Shown: positions 23,480 to 35,615 of the stretch, piece by piece
Layout of the letters: each line of letters opens with the position of its first letter
Numbering within the stretch: position 1 is the first letter of the stretch
Assembly: GCA_944472135.2 (NCBI GenBank)
Contig: OX235265.1
Coordinates: 53,517,112 to 53,581,111 of the forward strand
Length of the DNA: 64,000 bases
Direction: 5' to 3'
Origin: Trichobilharzia regenti
Taxonomy: Eukaryota; Platyhelminthes; Trematoda; Strigeidida; Schistosomatidae
Translations under genes and position numbers: made by a program
The notes under the pieces: model-generated
Told to the model about the DNA's origin: nothing
Seen by the model: only the letters and a program-made list of their open reading frames with translations
The model's database searches: none

Positions 23480-23848
23480 TTAAATATCGATGAGATGCTC
23501 ACTAGCGACTTGCCCTGTTCAGAAAGGTAGTTACCTGGAGTTCTAGTGAGATGTCGTGAGCAGTAGAGTGCAGCAGGTTGGGTGTGAGGACAAATACCTA
23601 CCGAAGACGTTGGTTAGGGGTCGCGCTATGTCATGAATTGGCAGAAGTTAGAATTCATGGGCCATTTGATTGGGTCCCAGTGGCTTAATGGTATATGAGC
23701 TCACCTTGTAACTAGAAGGTTCTGGATTCGAACCCCGGTGAGTGCGTACTGATGAAGAGCCCCAAACCAGGATGAAACAGCTGTCCAGTACTCCTAGGTT
23801 TTCCAATGATTCTCTAACCAATGTCAGTTCATGGTGAATTCCCGTAAC
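23480..23848 (+). mobile_element. Sm-alpha-like SINE, copy 2
   Basis: A box TGGCTTAATGG near 23,681-23,691 and B box GGATTCGAACCCC at 23,724-23,736, with a spacing of about 35 bp as in tRNA promoters. Its hammerhead region (23,746-23,791) has core ATGAAGA, and stem II is weakened by C in place of T (GCCC opposite GGAT). The 5' part upstream of the A box is unrelated to tRNA. Confidence 0.78.
23746..23791 (+). ncRNA. SINE hammerhead, C3 mutated, copy 2
   Basis: Stem I GTACTG/CAGTAC is perfect. Core box ATGAAGA has A for C3, stem II is poor, GAAA is present, stem III is the palindrome ACAGCTGT, and C17 is at 23,785. Probably inactive. Confidence 0.6.
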
Positions 23849-24895
23849 TTAATGAAGTGCTAAAAATATCTGACGAGTCACTCTATATGTTCGTTTAAAT
23901 CGATAGAAATTACGTGAGGTCTGTTGATTGCCTATCGATTAAACTAAACAACATCGTATCGGTAGAGCTAAGTGTTCTACATGCAATGTGACAGTGATCG
24001 AATTTACTTGGCTTATTAACCGCAAATCTTTGGATTAGTAATAACATACTCGTCCATCTAAGTTTTTGTCTCAATTCAATCGCTAGCTGCTAAACCATAA
24101 ATTACGACCAAGATATTAGTCATATCAATACTTTACTTTAATGTGATGTAAATTTAGAATAAAGTCGCGTAAGTATGTTATTTATTGTAATGAATAGCAC
24201 ACTTCTAATTTGTAAAGACAGACGAAAATCAACTAAAATATGTGGACTAATCATGCCAAGTTTGTTTTGGAAGTCATTACCGATGAAGAATCGAATAGCA
24301 GATTAATGATAACTGCAAGTCTCTGAAAAGTATACAGAAGTTTGACTTCCTGAAATTAATCAGTAAGTATATATCATAGATATCAACTGTTAAGATACAG
24401 CATTAACGTTCAGTATGTTGATCACCCCTAGATAGTGAGCCATTGCTGCTCAATGTTGCATGACTTCCAAATTATCAAATTAGTTAAACACATATTCGAG
24501 GCATGTTTTCTGACCACTCTCTTTATATCAACAGCACAACTGAAGATAGGCACAAAGGGTACTCAACTATCTTCTTTTTTATACCGTCCTGTTAAAATCT
24601 ATTTCTGTGGGTTTTCTCGTTGAATTATTTACTTATCCATAAAGATGAATATGCAACCTAATAATAATGTTTGCCAACATCAAAGGCTAGCACAAAGAGT
24701 CATGACAAGTATTAATTATAATAATTTGCCTTGTTCCAAAACAGTACAGAATAGAATTCTCAGCATTTTTACTACAGTATTGTATCCAGTTTGTACATTA
24801 ACAATAAATAAAATTCTACATAGATTAAGGGTAATCTCAGTTAGTTTGAACAACAACATATTGGCATGTCGGTAGGAAGCCAAAATTGAACAGTA
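23849..24895. other. Noncoding unit DNA, copy in complete unit
   Basis: Counterpart of 5,391-6,429. No gene recognised. Confidence 0.5.
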
Positions 24896-25815
24896 TTCGA
24901 AGGTGTTAGAAAAGTAGATGCTAGCATATTTACTGGCGTAAGCGGTAAGAAAAAGGTCGAGATATACAGAGTGTGAAAGAACGAAGAAGAATGTTATAAA
25001 TAGAGTTTGTTAGGAAGAGAGGAACAAAGCAGCACATAACAAAAAAAGAGAAAAGGAAAAGAAAGAAAGAAAACGTTATACCTGTTAATGATATGAGTCT
25101 GAGAGACAAGATCCAGTTGTTCTACTGACTATTTAATAAGCCATAAGTTTCACGCCCAATGCTTTCTTTATCGCATAGAACACGAGCTAAGTAGGGTATG
25201 GTTGAGTTTTTGTATTTGCTGGTGGGAGCATATAGTTTTCTATATGGGCTTCTGATTCTGCCTGATGAGATACAGGGGGAATTTGTGAATGAAGAGGGTG
25301 GTGTGAGTTAGATAAAATGGATTTAGCCCATTTTCACATGAGTCCAAGTGCTTGTCTACCAGAATATTAACAAGCTGGTTAAGTGGCAGGTTGCTTACCC
25401 TGAATCCTGCGTAATAAGGTATAGTCTTTCTTCAGTAGCCCTGGACAATCTAAGGGGGAACAGTAGAGAATAATAGGCAGGATGCAAGAGTTAGCGAATC
25501 GTAGGAGTGAGGATTGGGTTATTCCAGAATGCTTTAACTTCTTGATATAGAAGGTAAGACGGAATATTTTCTTAGAAATCATCAAGATATGAGTCGACCA
25601 GGAAAGATCAGCAGATAGAATGGCGCCAAGATATTTAATTACCGACGTGGTTTCTATTTTGTTAGGTTAGATTTATGCCTAAAGGTGAAATTGACTGTGT
25701 GGCATTTAGAGGGATTTAAGGTAACAAGAGGAGTTTTTACATATATTCATCAGATTTTTTAATTGTTGATTTACACCATCTGGAAACTTCTGTAAACCTA
25801 TTATCAATAAACAAG
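24896..25815 (-). mobile_element. CR1/SR1-type LINE 3' fragment, copy 2
   Basis: Inverted counterpart of 4,470-5,390. The 68-codon frame at 25,379-25,585 is unchanged. The tract at 25,040-25,075 is purine-rich (GAAAGAAAGAAA type). Confidence 0.68.
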
Positions 25816-28622
25816 TGTTACACCCAGTGGCGTGGCTATCATGATGTCACCAACGGAAACGAAAGCCCTGATGCAATAGGAGATGATCTCGCCCAGGATA
25901 ATGACCACCAGATTCAACTCTAAAGGAAGGAAAGTGTCAATCATACAATGTTATGCACCCACAAACAACGCAGACCTCGAAAAGAAAGAAGAATTCTACA
26001 GACAACTACAGCCAACAATGGACAATACTCCAGCTGGCGACATGAAAATACTAATGGGAGACATGAACGCCAAACTGGGACCAGACAACACAGGAAGGGA
26101 ACTCATCATGGGTAGAGAAGCTCTAGGAGAAATGAATGAAAACGGAGAACTCTTCGCCGACTTCTGCGCCTTCAACGAACTAGTGATTGGTGGCAGTGTA
26201 TACAAGCACAAAGATATCCACAAGGCTACATGGGTGTCACCAGACGGGCAAACCAAAAACCAAATCGACTTCATCTCAATGCTGCTCAAGGAAGTGGAGG
26301 CGCAGCCTACTGGACACAAAAGCAAGAAGAGGAGCAGACGTTGGCTCAGACCACTATCTCGTACAAGGGACAATCCAAATCAAATTAAAAGCTTTCAGGG
26401 AATCAGGAGCTGCAGATAGACCACAAGCCAAGTTCAACACTCAAAAGCTGAAGGACCAGGCTACAAAGGACATCTTCATTGCAAGCATAAGGGAAAAAGC
26501 CGAGACACAAATCAACACCAGCGAAAGGTCAGCGTCGAAAAGCACTGGAACAACTTGAAAACGGTGTGGAGTCAAACCTGCATGGAAGTCCTAGGCAGAA
26601 AAAGAGACAGGACAAACAGTGGCTCACTACGGACACTTGGAAACTAATAGAAGAGAGAAGGACAGTGAAACAAAAGATTATCCAGTGCACTGACGAGCAA
26701 CAAAAACAGGAGCTGAATGCAAGCTACAATACACTGAACAAAAGAGTGAAGAAGAGTGCCAGGGAAGACAAAAGAAAATATTATGAAACCATGGCAAGCG
26801 AAGCAGAACAAGCTGCAGGCAAAGGAGACCTCGCCACACTCTACCAAACAACTAGGCACCTTTCGGGCAAAAGTTCGACACAGATTAAGCCAATAAAGGA
26901 CGACAATGGAAAGTCAATCACCAAAGAGGTGGAGCAAAGAAAACACTGGGCTGAACACTTCAAAAGACTTCTAAATCGTCCGCCACCTACAACGCGCCCA
27001 ACAATACCAACAACGGAAGCAGAACTACCAGTGAACATCAACCCCCGACGAAATCAGAAGTCCTGAATGCAATCAAGATGCTAAAAGCTGGAAAAGCACC
27101 GGGACCAGATGGAATCCCAGCAGAAGCTTTGAAAATAGACCCAGAGACAACAGCGGACTTGATGACGCCACTGCTGGAGAAGGTGTGGAAAGAGGGCAAA
27201 GTACCCGAGGATTGGAAGAACGGATACTTATTCAAACTACCAAAGAAAGGAGACTTAAGTCAATGTAAAAACTGGCGTGGAATTATGCTTCTGTCCATTC
27301 CAAGCAAGATACTAAGTCGCATCATCCTGGAGAGAATCAAACAAGCCCTAGATGAAAAACTTCGTCCGGAACAGGCCGGATTCAGGAGAAACAAATCATG
27401 TATTGATCAAATCGCCACTCTACGGATCATCATTGAACAAAGCTTGGAATGGCAGTCACCTCTCTATCTCAACTTCATCGACTTTGAAAAGGCCTTCGAC
27501 AGCGTCGATCGAGAGGTCATTTGGCAACTACTTCGCTACTACGGGGTCCCATCGACAATTATACATCTCATCCAACAGTTTTACGACAATGCTGCATGCC
27601 AAGTAATCCACAACGGGAAACTTACGGAAGCCTTCGAAGTGAGGACGGGAGTGAGGCAAGGCTGTCTACTATCACCAATGATCTTCCTGATTGCAATTGA
27701 TTGGATAATGCGACAGACAACGGCAACCAACGAGGGAACAGGCATAAAATGGACTGACACAAAAGACTTGGAGGATCTGGATTTCGCCGATGATATATGT
27801 CTGATTTCCCACAAACTGGAAGATATGCAAGTGAAAAGTAACAAGTTGGCAGAAGAAGCATCAAAGATAGGACTTCACGTGAACATAGAGAAAACAGAGG
27901 TGATGAAGATTCCTGGCCAACATCAACAACAACAACAGACAACAATCAGCAGCATAAATGGGAGGAACCTGAAAGAAACAACCTCCTTCACCTACCTGGG
28001 AAGCATCGTTTCAACTACAGGCGGAACTGACGAGGATATCAAAGCCAGAATCGGAAAAGCAAGACAAGCTTTCATTACTCTCAAATCTGTGTGGAGGTCA
28101 ACAGCACTCAGCATCAAAAATAAGATCCGGATTTTCAACTCCAATGTAAAGTCAGTGCTACTATACGGATCAGAGACTTGGCGAGTCATAAAGAGCATCT
28201 CAAACAAACTTCAGACCTTCATTAACAGCTGTCTTCGCTCAATACTCAAGATCAGATGGCCGGCCAGAAAAGATCAGCAACAGGGATCTCTGGCAATGAG
28301 CGAACCAACCAGGAACCGATTGTGAAACAAATAGGCAGGAATAAATGGAGATGGATTGGCCATACGCTGAGGAAACCATCAAGTGACATCACTAGACAAG
28401 CCATCGCTCGAGTGGAACCCGAAAGGGAGGCGGCGAGTTGGTCGTCCAAGGGTGACTTGGAGGAGGTCATGCGAGGAGGAGATGAAAGCATGTGGACAGA
28501 CCTGGAGCGGGGTGAAAAAGTTGTCAGAAAACAGAAGGCAATGGAGGTGCGCAGCTGAAGCCCTATGTTCCTCTAGGAACTAAAGGATACAATAATAAAT
28601 AATAATAATACGTATGAATAAA
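25816..28622 (+). mobile_element. RTE-A LINE, 5'-truncated, copy 2 (best RT)
   Basis: The least damaged RTE-A. The endonuclease part (25,883-26,419) begins inside the domain, so the N-terminal catalytic Asn/Glu region is gone. The frame then shifts near 26,330 (RGADVGSDHYLVQGT continues in another frame, with the catalytic SDH). A linker follows at 26,566-27,066. The RT (27,078-28,325, 415 codons) is open past the thumb, with FADD at about residues 236-239 and YLGSIVSTTGGTDEDI after it. It lacks the 1 bp and 4 bp insertions that break the other copies near KTEVMKIPG. The C-terminal segment ([15 protein letters not shown]) continues in shifted frames to 28,583. The 3' tail is a GTTCC-TCTA-GGAAC hairpin (28,567-28,580), then an AATAAT run. 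Confidence 0.92.
27078..28325 (+). CDS. RTE-A reverse transcriptase domain, 415 codons open
   Basis: The longest open RT frame in the duplicated units. Motifs in order: APGPDGIPAEAL, NWRGIMLLSIPSKILSRI, QAGFRRNKSCIDQIATLR, NFIDFEKAFDSVDREV, TGVRQGCLLSPMIFLIAIDW, LDFADDICLIS, YLGSIVS, and SVLLYGSETW near the C-terminus. All RT catalytic aspartates are present. It is not a complete protein, because the endonuclease lies in other frames upstream, so autonomous activity is unlikely. Confidence 0.85.
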   Translation: MLKAGKAPGPDGIPAEALKIDPETTADLMTPLLEKVWKEGKVPEDWKNGYLFKLPKKGDLSQCKNWRGIMLLSIPSKILSRIILERIKQALDEKLRPEQAGFRRNKSCIDQIATLRIIIEQSLEWQSPLYLNFIDFEKAFDSVDREVIWQLLRYYGVPSTIIHLIQQFYDNAACQVIHNGKLTEAFEVRTGVRQGCLLSPMIFLIAIDWIMRQTTATNEGTGIKWTDTKDLEDLDFADDICLISHKLEDMQVKSNKLAEEASKIGLHVNIEKTEVMKIPGQHQQQQQTTISSINGRNLKETTSFTYLGSIVSTTGGTDEDIKARIGKARQAFITLKSVWRSTALSIKNKIRIFNSNVKSVLLYGSETWRVIKSISNKLQTFINSCLRSILKIRWPARKDQQQGSLAMSEPTRNRL

Positions 28623-29820
28623 CAGACCTTTCTAAATCGATTACTTAACATCGGTTTTAATACCATAAGAAATAGTTTTCCTTACCGAATACACATGATA
28701 AATGTTGAGTACATCACGAGCGAGAAAATTTGTAGTAAATTTTAAAAAAATTGGAAATTCTGATGATTTACCTTAAATCATGCATATAACAATAGTACAC
28801 ACTTTCCTTTTGCTCACTATACACAATATTAAGGGAAGTACACTAATATTGTCAAACTCTATTGCATTCATCACGTGGTTTCGGGATGCGTGATATAGGA
28901 TTGTGGTTTAGTATTCAACAACGTATTTCAAGGTAGAACAAATATAAAATGTATACGCTTAACGCTAAGTATAAATGACACTACTCGACATAAAAGAGTA
29001 AGATCTAAGCAAGAGGATTTGAAGTGTTGGATTTGGGACTGTCAAACTATTTACTTGTCTCCTCTTGTGTCGGCACACAAAGCCGCTGTTACAAATATCT
29101 TAGAATGTGTGTGTGCTTCTAGATAAATTCAACCATGTATCTTTCTTTCAACTGTTCCAAGGCGAAAACTAGAGATCAAACTAAGAAGCTAGTGTGCAAA
29201 ATGAGGATACTTATGGAAGCGTGTAGGTCCTTTGGAATTGCTGCTTAAGGACGGCTAACCGACTTAAGTTGTACAGTTTTACAGCTAAATATTTTATCAA
29301 TGTTGATGATGACAGATCTTTAGGATGTTTTCCAGGTTGAAAGGTTGCACAAAAATGGTTTAGGAAACAAAATAATAGACTAACTAGACTCTGCAATTTA
29401 GAATTAGACACCATCTTCAGGCTGCTTCAACTGTAAACTAAATTAATATGATGATATCAAAGTTTATGACTCTGTAATTAAGACAAAATTTAAACTATGA
29501 TTTATATATGATAAGATTCATGTTCTTTATCGCTGAACGTCGCATTGTTTAATCATATGATGTAAAACAATATTGATCATATTTTCAAGTCATGTGACAT
29601 AAAATTTCGATTCTTTAATCAAACACAAGCTATTGTTACTAAATTTGTTTGTAAAGCTAATTGAATAATTCAGTAATTCTATTAGAAAGTGACACCTGAA
29701 TCTCCTCATAATAGATGATTTTGTATTTGAAAAAATTAGCATACAGCAAACATTGGTTATTCGTACTGCTAAACATGTCGAACTACATTATTATATGTGC
29801 AAAACTTTGGCACTGTGGTA
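28623..29820. other. Noncoding unit DNA
   Basis: Counterpart of 546-1,755, inverted. No gene recognised. Absent from the third unit, which stops at 40,378. Confidence 0.5.
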
Positions 29821-29834
29821 GTAAGTAATTCCAA

Positions 29835-30345
29835 ATTAGTTTGTTTATTAGATGTATCACAAAGCGAAACAGTATTATTTACTGGATGACGTTTCGAACA
29901 AAATTTATTGTTCATAATCATATCAATTATAATCACACGACTTCGAAACTTGAGTTTTATAGTTTCCTTTGTCCTCTCCTATTTGTCGTAGGGGTCGTAG
30001 AATTTTCCAGATATCTGGGACAGGTGTTGAATCATTCCTATTATATGTATCTGCAGTTGATTCGGTAAACAAAGCTTCTGTTATCAATCTCTCCCTCCAC
30101 CCTGTGACATTAGATTTTAAAACTGTCATCCTATCCCATACTATTGTATGGTTATGTGTAACTGCATGTAGTGAGTGCCTATAGCTGAACTGTTCTCTAG
30201 ATTTCTTATCTTATTCCGGTCAACCAATCTAGATTTTGCTAGGTTTTTATGTTCGGCTAGTCTGACTGCCCCTGTTCTACTAGTTTGACCTATGTATTTG
30301 ACCTGACATTCATTGCAGGGTATTAGATAATCTAAATAATACTGT
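29835..30345 (-). pseudogene. PLE GIY-YIG endonuclease fragment at unit boundary
   Basis: Inverted counterpart of 25-545. Here the fragment is bracketed by inverted repeats of about 75 bp: the minus reading of 29,806-29,872 and the plus reading of 30,376-30,436 both run GTGATACATCTAATAAACAA then TTACTTACTACCACAGTGCC. The right copy is separated from the nuclease by the (GT)n tract. Confidence 0.8.
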
Positions 30346-30349
30346 TTCA

Positions 30350-30379
30350 GTGTGTGTGTGTGTGCGTGTGTGTGTGTGA
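30350..30379. repeat. (GT)n microsatellite at the unit junction
   Basis: GT dinucleotides with one C interruption. It sits exactly where one 11.8 kb unit meets the next. Confidence 0.9.
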
Positions 30380-32038
30380 TACATCTAATAAACAAACTAA
30401 TATGGAATTACTTACTACCACAGTGCCCAAGTTTTAGACAAATATCCTTAATTCCGATTTACAGAGTGTGTGACATGTCAATAGATAGATGGATAGGTGG
30501 TGCTAAAACGCTATATTCCCCGCTCAATAGCTTGAATCATGATTTTATTTTGAAAGCCAAAATATCTAAAATTGCTCATTCGATTTTAACTGATAAAGTA
30601 AAATGCATCAAGTGGCCGCTTTATGCATGAAGAAATTCCTATTGTTTAAATTCTAGCATGGATTCTCACGTGTTAAGATCAAGATGAAATACTCCTAATG
30701 TGAACGGTCCCTCAGTTTTGGTACATGCATTTGATATGCTAAGAAATAACAGTATCGCGTAATCTACTTTCCTATATTTTCTGTTACAAAATGTGAAGAA
30801 TATAATAGTCAGGATGAAATTCAATCACCCAACAGATAATACAGGATCATCGTACATTACATGGAAACGGTGTAGTACATTGGGTGTCGTGATCAACCTA
30901 CTCAGGATAGTGGTAACTTTTAGCACATTTATACTGAAGTTTAGGTAAAGAACACTTACTGATAGAATAACAAATTTAATAAAAGCGCAAAACGTTTCTT
31001 TAAATTATCAAGTATCTAAAGTAGAATTGTGTGCACTGACATTAGTGTGGTCATAATATTGGTATATTTTCAGTGCCCGGGAAGTATGTGAACAACTAAA
31101 GGGAATACGACAAAAGTAATAGAATTAGGCTGGAACGAACAAATTATCACTTTAAGCAATAATGTATATCTAAAGTAAATTTATAAAAATCAACGCAAAT
31201 ACATCTCGCTTTACAAACTCTTCATGTGTGACGTATATTTGATTAACACATGTTTCAGCATGAACTTGTACCTATACATCGTAATTGTGTACATAAAAAA
31301 TCGATAGATTAGGTTGTTTATAATATTCATATTACCCAAGTAGTCTATTTGCACATTTATTTTTGATAATTGGTATTTTCAGTTTGTCACAGAAACGAAA
31401 TACAGTATTACTATCAAATTAATGGACTATTAACATAATATAATCCTAGCTAATTACTACAGATGATCACTTTTCTTACCACTGGAACCTACTAAGTTGA
31501 GTCGCTTTTAGTTAGTTGATTCCTTCACAGTAGAGGACATGTTGGAGTCTATGTTGATATCTCATTGGAGTGCAACGCTTTTGAGAATTCACCTACAATT
31601 GGTAAGTTAGCAGAGTTCCATTCTGCTTATCCGTGTGTAGTTAGATACTGGATGACAAATCGTGTCGTTCACCTGAAACTCATGAGTTAGTAGACCTATC
31701 CGACAATAGATTGATTAAAATGATGTCAACAATATTTGTAATTAATTCACCAGATATTTTCCGAACTCTCTTCTCTCAGAAATAATCGTGCCATCTGAAC
31801 AAGATTTTCTTGGTTCAAATGCGTATCAAGGCCTTAATGTGATTGCGAGCAAGTAATTGTACCCGAAACGTCATCAGTAACCGATAATTTATCCCAGTGA
31901 TTGGTCCCTCTTCATAAGACCTTTGGTTGCTGTTGGAGACATCATGATAAAGAAATAACTTAGTGTGCTCGTGGTGATCATATGGGTGACTGGAGTAGAT
32001 TACTACCTCTCCGACTGACAGTTTGCAGATTCCACATC
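30380..32038. other. Noncoding unit DNA across the unit junction
   Basis: 30,380-31,118 matches inverted 10,920-11,670 and is absent before 19,176. 31,118 onward matches 19,176-20,091. No gene recognised. Confidence 0.5.
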
Positions 32039-32569
32039 CAATCCGTCTGCTCTCACTGACTCCAGCACTTTTGTAACGTATTTGCTATTGTATATTCAAA
32101 TCTGAGCACCCAACCAACCTTCGAACATCGTACGGATATTCCTCGTTTTCATGCCTACTTTTACTTTCATGGGAAGAACACACATCGTCTCACTGGATTT
32201 CCGAATGCTTTCACCAGCACGCGCCCTTTCGTCTCTCTAATTCCAACTGACAGCAGGCTTATTTAAGATACTTGATCTGTGCGTCACAGTTTCTGCAACG
32301 ACTGGGATAATTTCAAATGCTGCCTTCAAGTCAAGAAATATGGTGTGGTACACTAGTAAGCACACCCATGCTCAAGAACTTGTCGCAGGATGAGGGTATG
32401 ATCAATGCAGCCTCTTCTGGAGCTAGAGTATGTCTGGTTTGTCTCTCAAAACACCGCTTAGTCTACTCAGAAGTGGGAGCTAGAATTTCAGATAAGACGT
32501 TAACCAATCTAATCCCACTATCAATGTAAGCGGAATATTTATCTCCCTTTTCATAAACCGCGATTATAA
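32039..32569 (-). pseudogene. Old RTE-like RT and endonuclease scraps, copy 3
   Basis: Third copy of the decayed RT described at 9,480-10,010, with no added damage or repair visible. Confidence 0.58.
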
Positions 32570-33179
32570 ATTAACTACAACAGGACTATCTCAGGTTTCT
32601 ACACGTTACCTAATATCTCAGTAAACTCAGACAGCAGTAGTTCAACACCACCTTTCTTAAAAATCCCTTCAGTCATACCATATTGTGCCACTGCTCTAAG
32701 TTGTTTCCCATTAGAAACAACTTTCGAAACCTCAGTTTAATTTGGGGAGCTGATGTATGCATTCCATTCAGGTAAGTGTTGTGTTAGGACGGACTAACTA
32801 TCATTGGTAGTCATAAAAGTCATGACTGATGAAATCAATCAGATATTGATTGTCTATTTATGGGAAAATCTTGGTTGATGTGTAAACGATAGATATAATC
32901 TGTATTGTGAATAATAAAGTTGTAGTTGTCGCAGTTGCCTCGGTTAAATCTGACTCGTGTGTGTCTACTCAGTATGGGGAATATTCCCGAGTAATCAGTT
33001 GACTACAGTGTCATGACTGGTGGCTCATTCTAGTCAAGTTAGACAGCAACGAAAAAATCACTGACATTCCGTTACAACATTTTGGGTTGTTGGCAGTGGA
33101 TTTCAAGTATCCTCATGATTTAGCAGATTTCTACACACATCAAATTGCATGATATGTATTTGGTTTTATTTGTTAGTAA
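32570..33179. other. Noncoding unit DNA with the LTR-like segment
   Basis: Third copy of the region at 8,871-9,479. The TGTTAGG...CTACTCA segment is at about 32,780-32,970. Confidence 0.3.
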
Positions 33180-33787
33180 TGAGACATACGTGAGGAAATG
33201 GTTATCCTGAGAAGCTACTAGATAATATTATTAATATAAAGGAGCATAAGGGAAGACAAAAAATTGAAAAATCCTGGCTATTGACGATAGCCATTCCATA
33301 TCGAAAGGACACAGCTGAACAACTTCAAAGACTATTTGCTTTATATAATATTAAAGTCTATGTCAAACTTTCTAATTCTCTAGAGAAAGAGCTGGTGCAT
33401 GTCAAAGATATAGTTCCCAAAATATCACAAAGTAATTGTGTCTACAAGATAAAATGTTCAGAATGTGATGCATGCTATATAGGGGAGAGCAGTAGGCAGG
33501 TGAAGGTCAGAGTGAATGAACATAGACTATGCACGAAACGTCCACCTAGAAATGAAGTCGAACTAAAAAGTTTAGAAAAAAGATCGGCTATAGCAATGCA
33601 TGAGATAGACAGCGGACATAAGATTGATTTCGACAATATCGAAATTCTTGGAAGAGGATTTCATTCACATAAAGAAAGATTGACTTCTGAAGCCTTGCAC
33701 ATTTTAACCACATCAAATGCAGTGAATAGGATTGAACGGATAGACTTATCACCTATATGGCAAACTCTTATGAAGCAAGACAGATGA
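33180..33787 (+). pseudogene. PLE GIY-YIG endonuclease fragment, copy 3, uninterrupted
   Basis: A 168-codon frame from 33,281, identical to copy 1 except Ala-to-Glu at residue 37 (LEKELVHVKD). It keeps the empty target site TTTGCTTT at 33,335-33,342, showing what copy 2 looked like before its insertion. Confidence 0.85.
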
Positions 33788-34110
33788 AAAAACAACAAAC
33801 ACTCTATGAGCCTCCATGAAGTTTCAGAAATGTAGTATCATGTTTATCACATATGAATTCACGTATTTTCCATATGACAAATAACATACATATAAACACA
33901 CATATACAAATCTAATCTTTACAAATCAACTATAGAAGAGTGAACACAACAACAATTTGACATTAGTCATTACAAATAAATGTGATGACTGCTTACATAT
34001 TTCTATTGGCAAAAAATATCCATACACAAATGACCTTCAAATAAACTGACTTCAATTGATGTAAAAACTTTTGACTATATATTTTAATGATTAATAATAA
34101 TCCGAATAGA

Positions 34111-34151
34111 TCTGCTGAAGAAGCTGTGGCTTACACGGCGAAACGTTCAGA
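34111..34151 (+). ncRNA. PLE-type hammerhead ribozyme, copy 3
   Basis: Identical to 22,342-22,382: TCTG/CAGA stem I, CTGAAGA, GCTGTG/CACGGC stem II, GAAA and ACGT palindrome. It is 324 bp after the nuclease stop. Confidence 0.76.
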
Positions 34152-34203
34152 AAAATCTTGTTTTGATTTTCTTAACACGCTGGGATTAATTTAAGTAATT
34201 TAT

Positions 34204-35060
34204 AATGAATCAATCTGACTCGGTGCTCAAATTATTCCGGGAAGTTCGCAGCACCTACGGTCTGGAAACCTATAATACATGAGGAAATCCTGAAAAGCAC
34301 TCTGGATGTAGATGTTCGATCGAAATAGACTGGATTCAGGAAAAAACAAGTCATCCACAGACCAAGCTGCAACACTACACATCACCATCAAGGTAGCAGC
34401 TTTCGGTCGGGATCATCATCAAACAAAGACTGGAATCTCAGTCAATTTTGAACCTCAAATCCACCGACTTCCGGAAGGTCTTCGTCAGCGTCGACTGTGA
34501 AATAGTTTGGCAGCTGCTTCAACACTAATGACTACGAAGCCAAAATCGCTTATAAACATCATTTAACAGCTATATGATGCCACAGGCCAAGTGATTCACA
34601 ACGGAAAGCTAAGCAAAACCTCTGAAGTGAAGACAAGACTGCCCACTATAACCGATGATATTCATGATTGTCGTGGACTCGACAAAGCAGAACATCATAA
34701 GGAATGAAGAGGTTGGTGCACATCGGACCAATAAAAGACACAACAACTTCTGCATTTTGCAGATAATTTACGTCTCGTATCCCACAAAAACTCGGAGATT
34801 TACAAGCGAAGATCAGCAAGTTTGCAGAAGAGGTAGTAAATACCGAATGTCACGTGAACATAGAGAACACAATAGTGATGAACATACTCGACTGCCAACT
34901 ACAAAAAGCACCAATCACTAACAATGGGAGAAATCTAAGTCTCACTTAACATATACGCTACATTGTTTTAACTACAGGCAAATGGCACCAACGAGGATGT
35001 TAAAGCCGGACAGACAAGATAGTATCGGAAAAGCGAGACAGGGGTTCATCATTCTGAAAT
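34204..35060 (+). pseudogene. Decayed RTE RT fragment, copy 3
   Basis: Third copy of the fragment at 7,000-7,845. A single Ser-to-Phe change (SVNFEPQ) separates it from copy 2 in the best frame. Confidence 0.7.
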
Positions 35061-35244
35061 CAGTTTAGAGATATGCATTTACACTACAAGGTTGTCAACT
35101 ATGTCAGAAACAGTGCGTTTCGTAACCTGATGAAGATAAAACGCAGGTTTGTAGAGAATTGGTTGCTTACAAGAATTCATCATGAGCTGACATTTGTGAG
35201 AGAAACATTGGATATAATGTAAACAATCGAATCCCTACAAACCA

Positions 35245-35615
35245 ACACTTAAATATCGATGAGATGCTCACTAGCGACTTGCCCTGTTCAGAAAGGTAGT
35301 TACCTGGAGTTCTAGTGAGATGTCGTGAGCAGTAGAGTGCAGCAGGTTGGGTGTGAGGACAAATACCTACCGAAGACGTTGGTTAGGGGTCGCGCTATGT
35401 CATGAATTGGCAGAAGTTAGAATTCATGGGCCATTTGATTGGGTCCCAGTGGCTTAATGGTATATGAGCTCACCTTGTAACTAGAAGGTTCTGGATTCGA
35501 ACCCCGGTGAGTGCGTACTGATGAAGAGTCCCAAACCAGGATGAAACAGCTGTCCAGTACTCCTAGGTTTTCCAATGATTCTCTAACCAATGTCAGTTCA
35601 TGGTGAATTCCCGTA
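35245..35615 (+). mobile_element. Sm-alpha-like SINE with hammerhead, copy 3
   Basis: Same A and B boxes as copy 2. The hammerhead at 35,515-35,560 has stem I GTACTG (35,515-35,520) with CAGTAC (35,555-35,560), core ATGAAGA (35,521-35,527), stem II GTCC/GGAT, GAAA (35,543-35,546), palindrome ACAGCTGT (35,546-35,553) and C17 at 35,554. Only the C3-to-A change separates the core from consensus. Confidence 0.78.
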
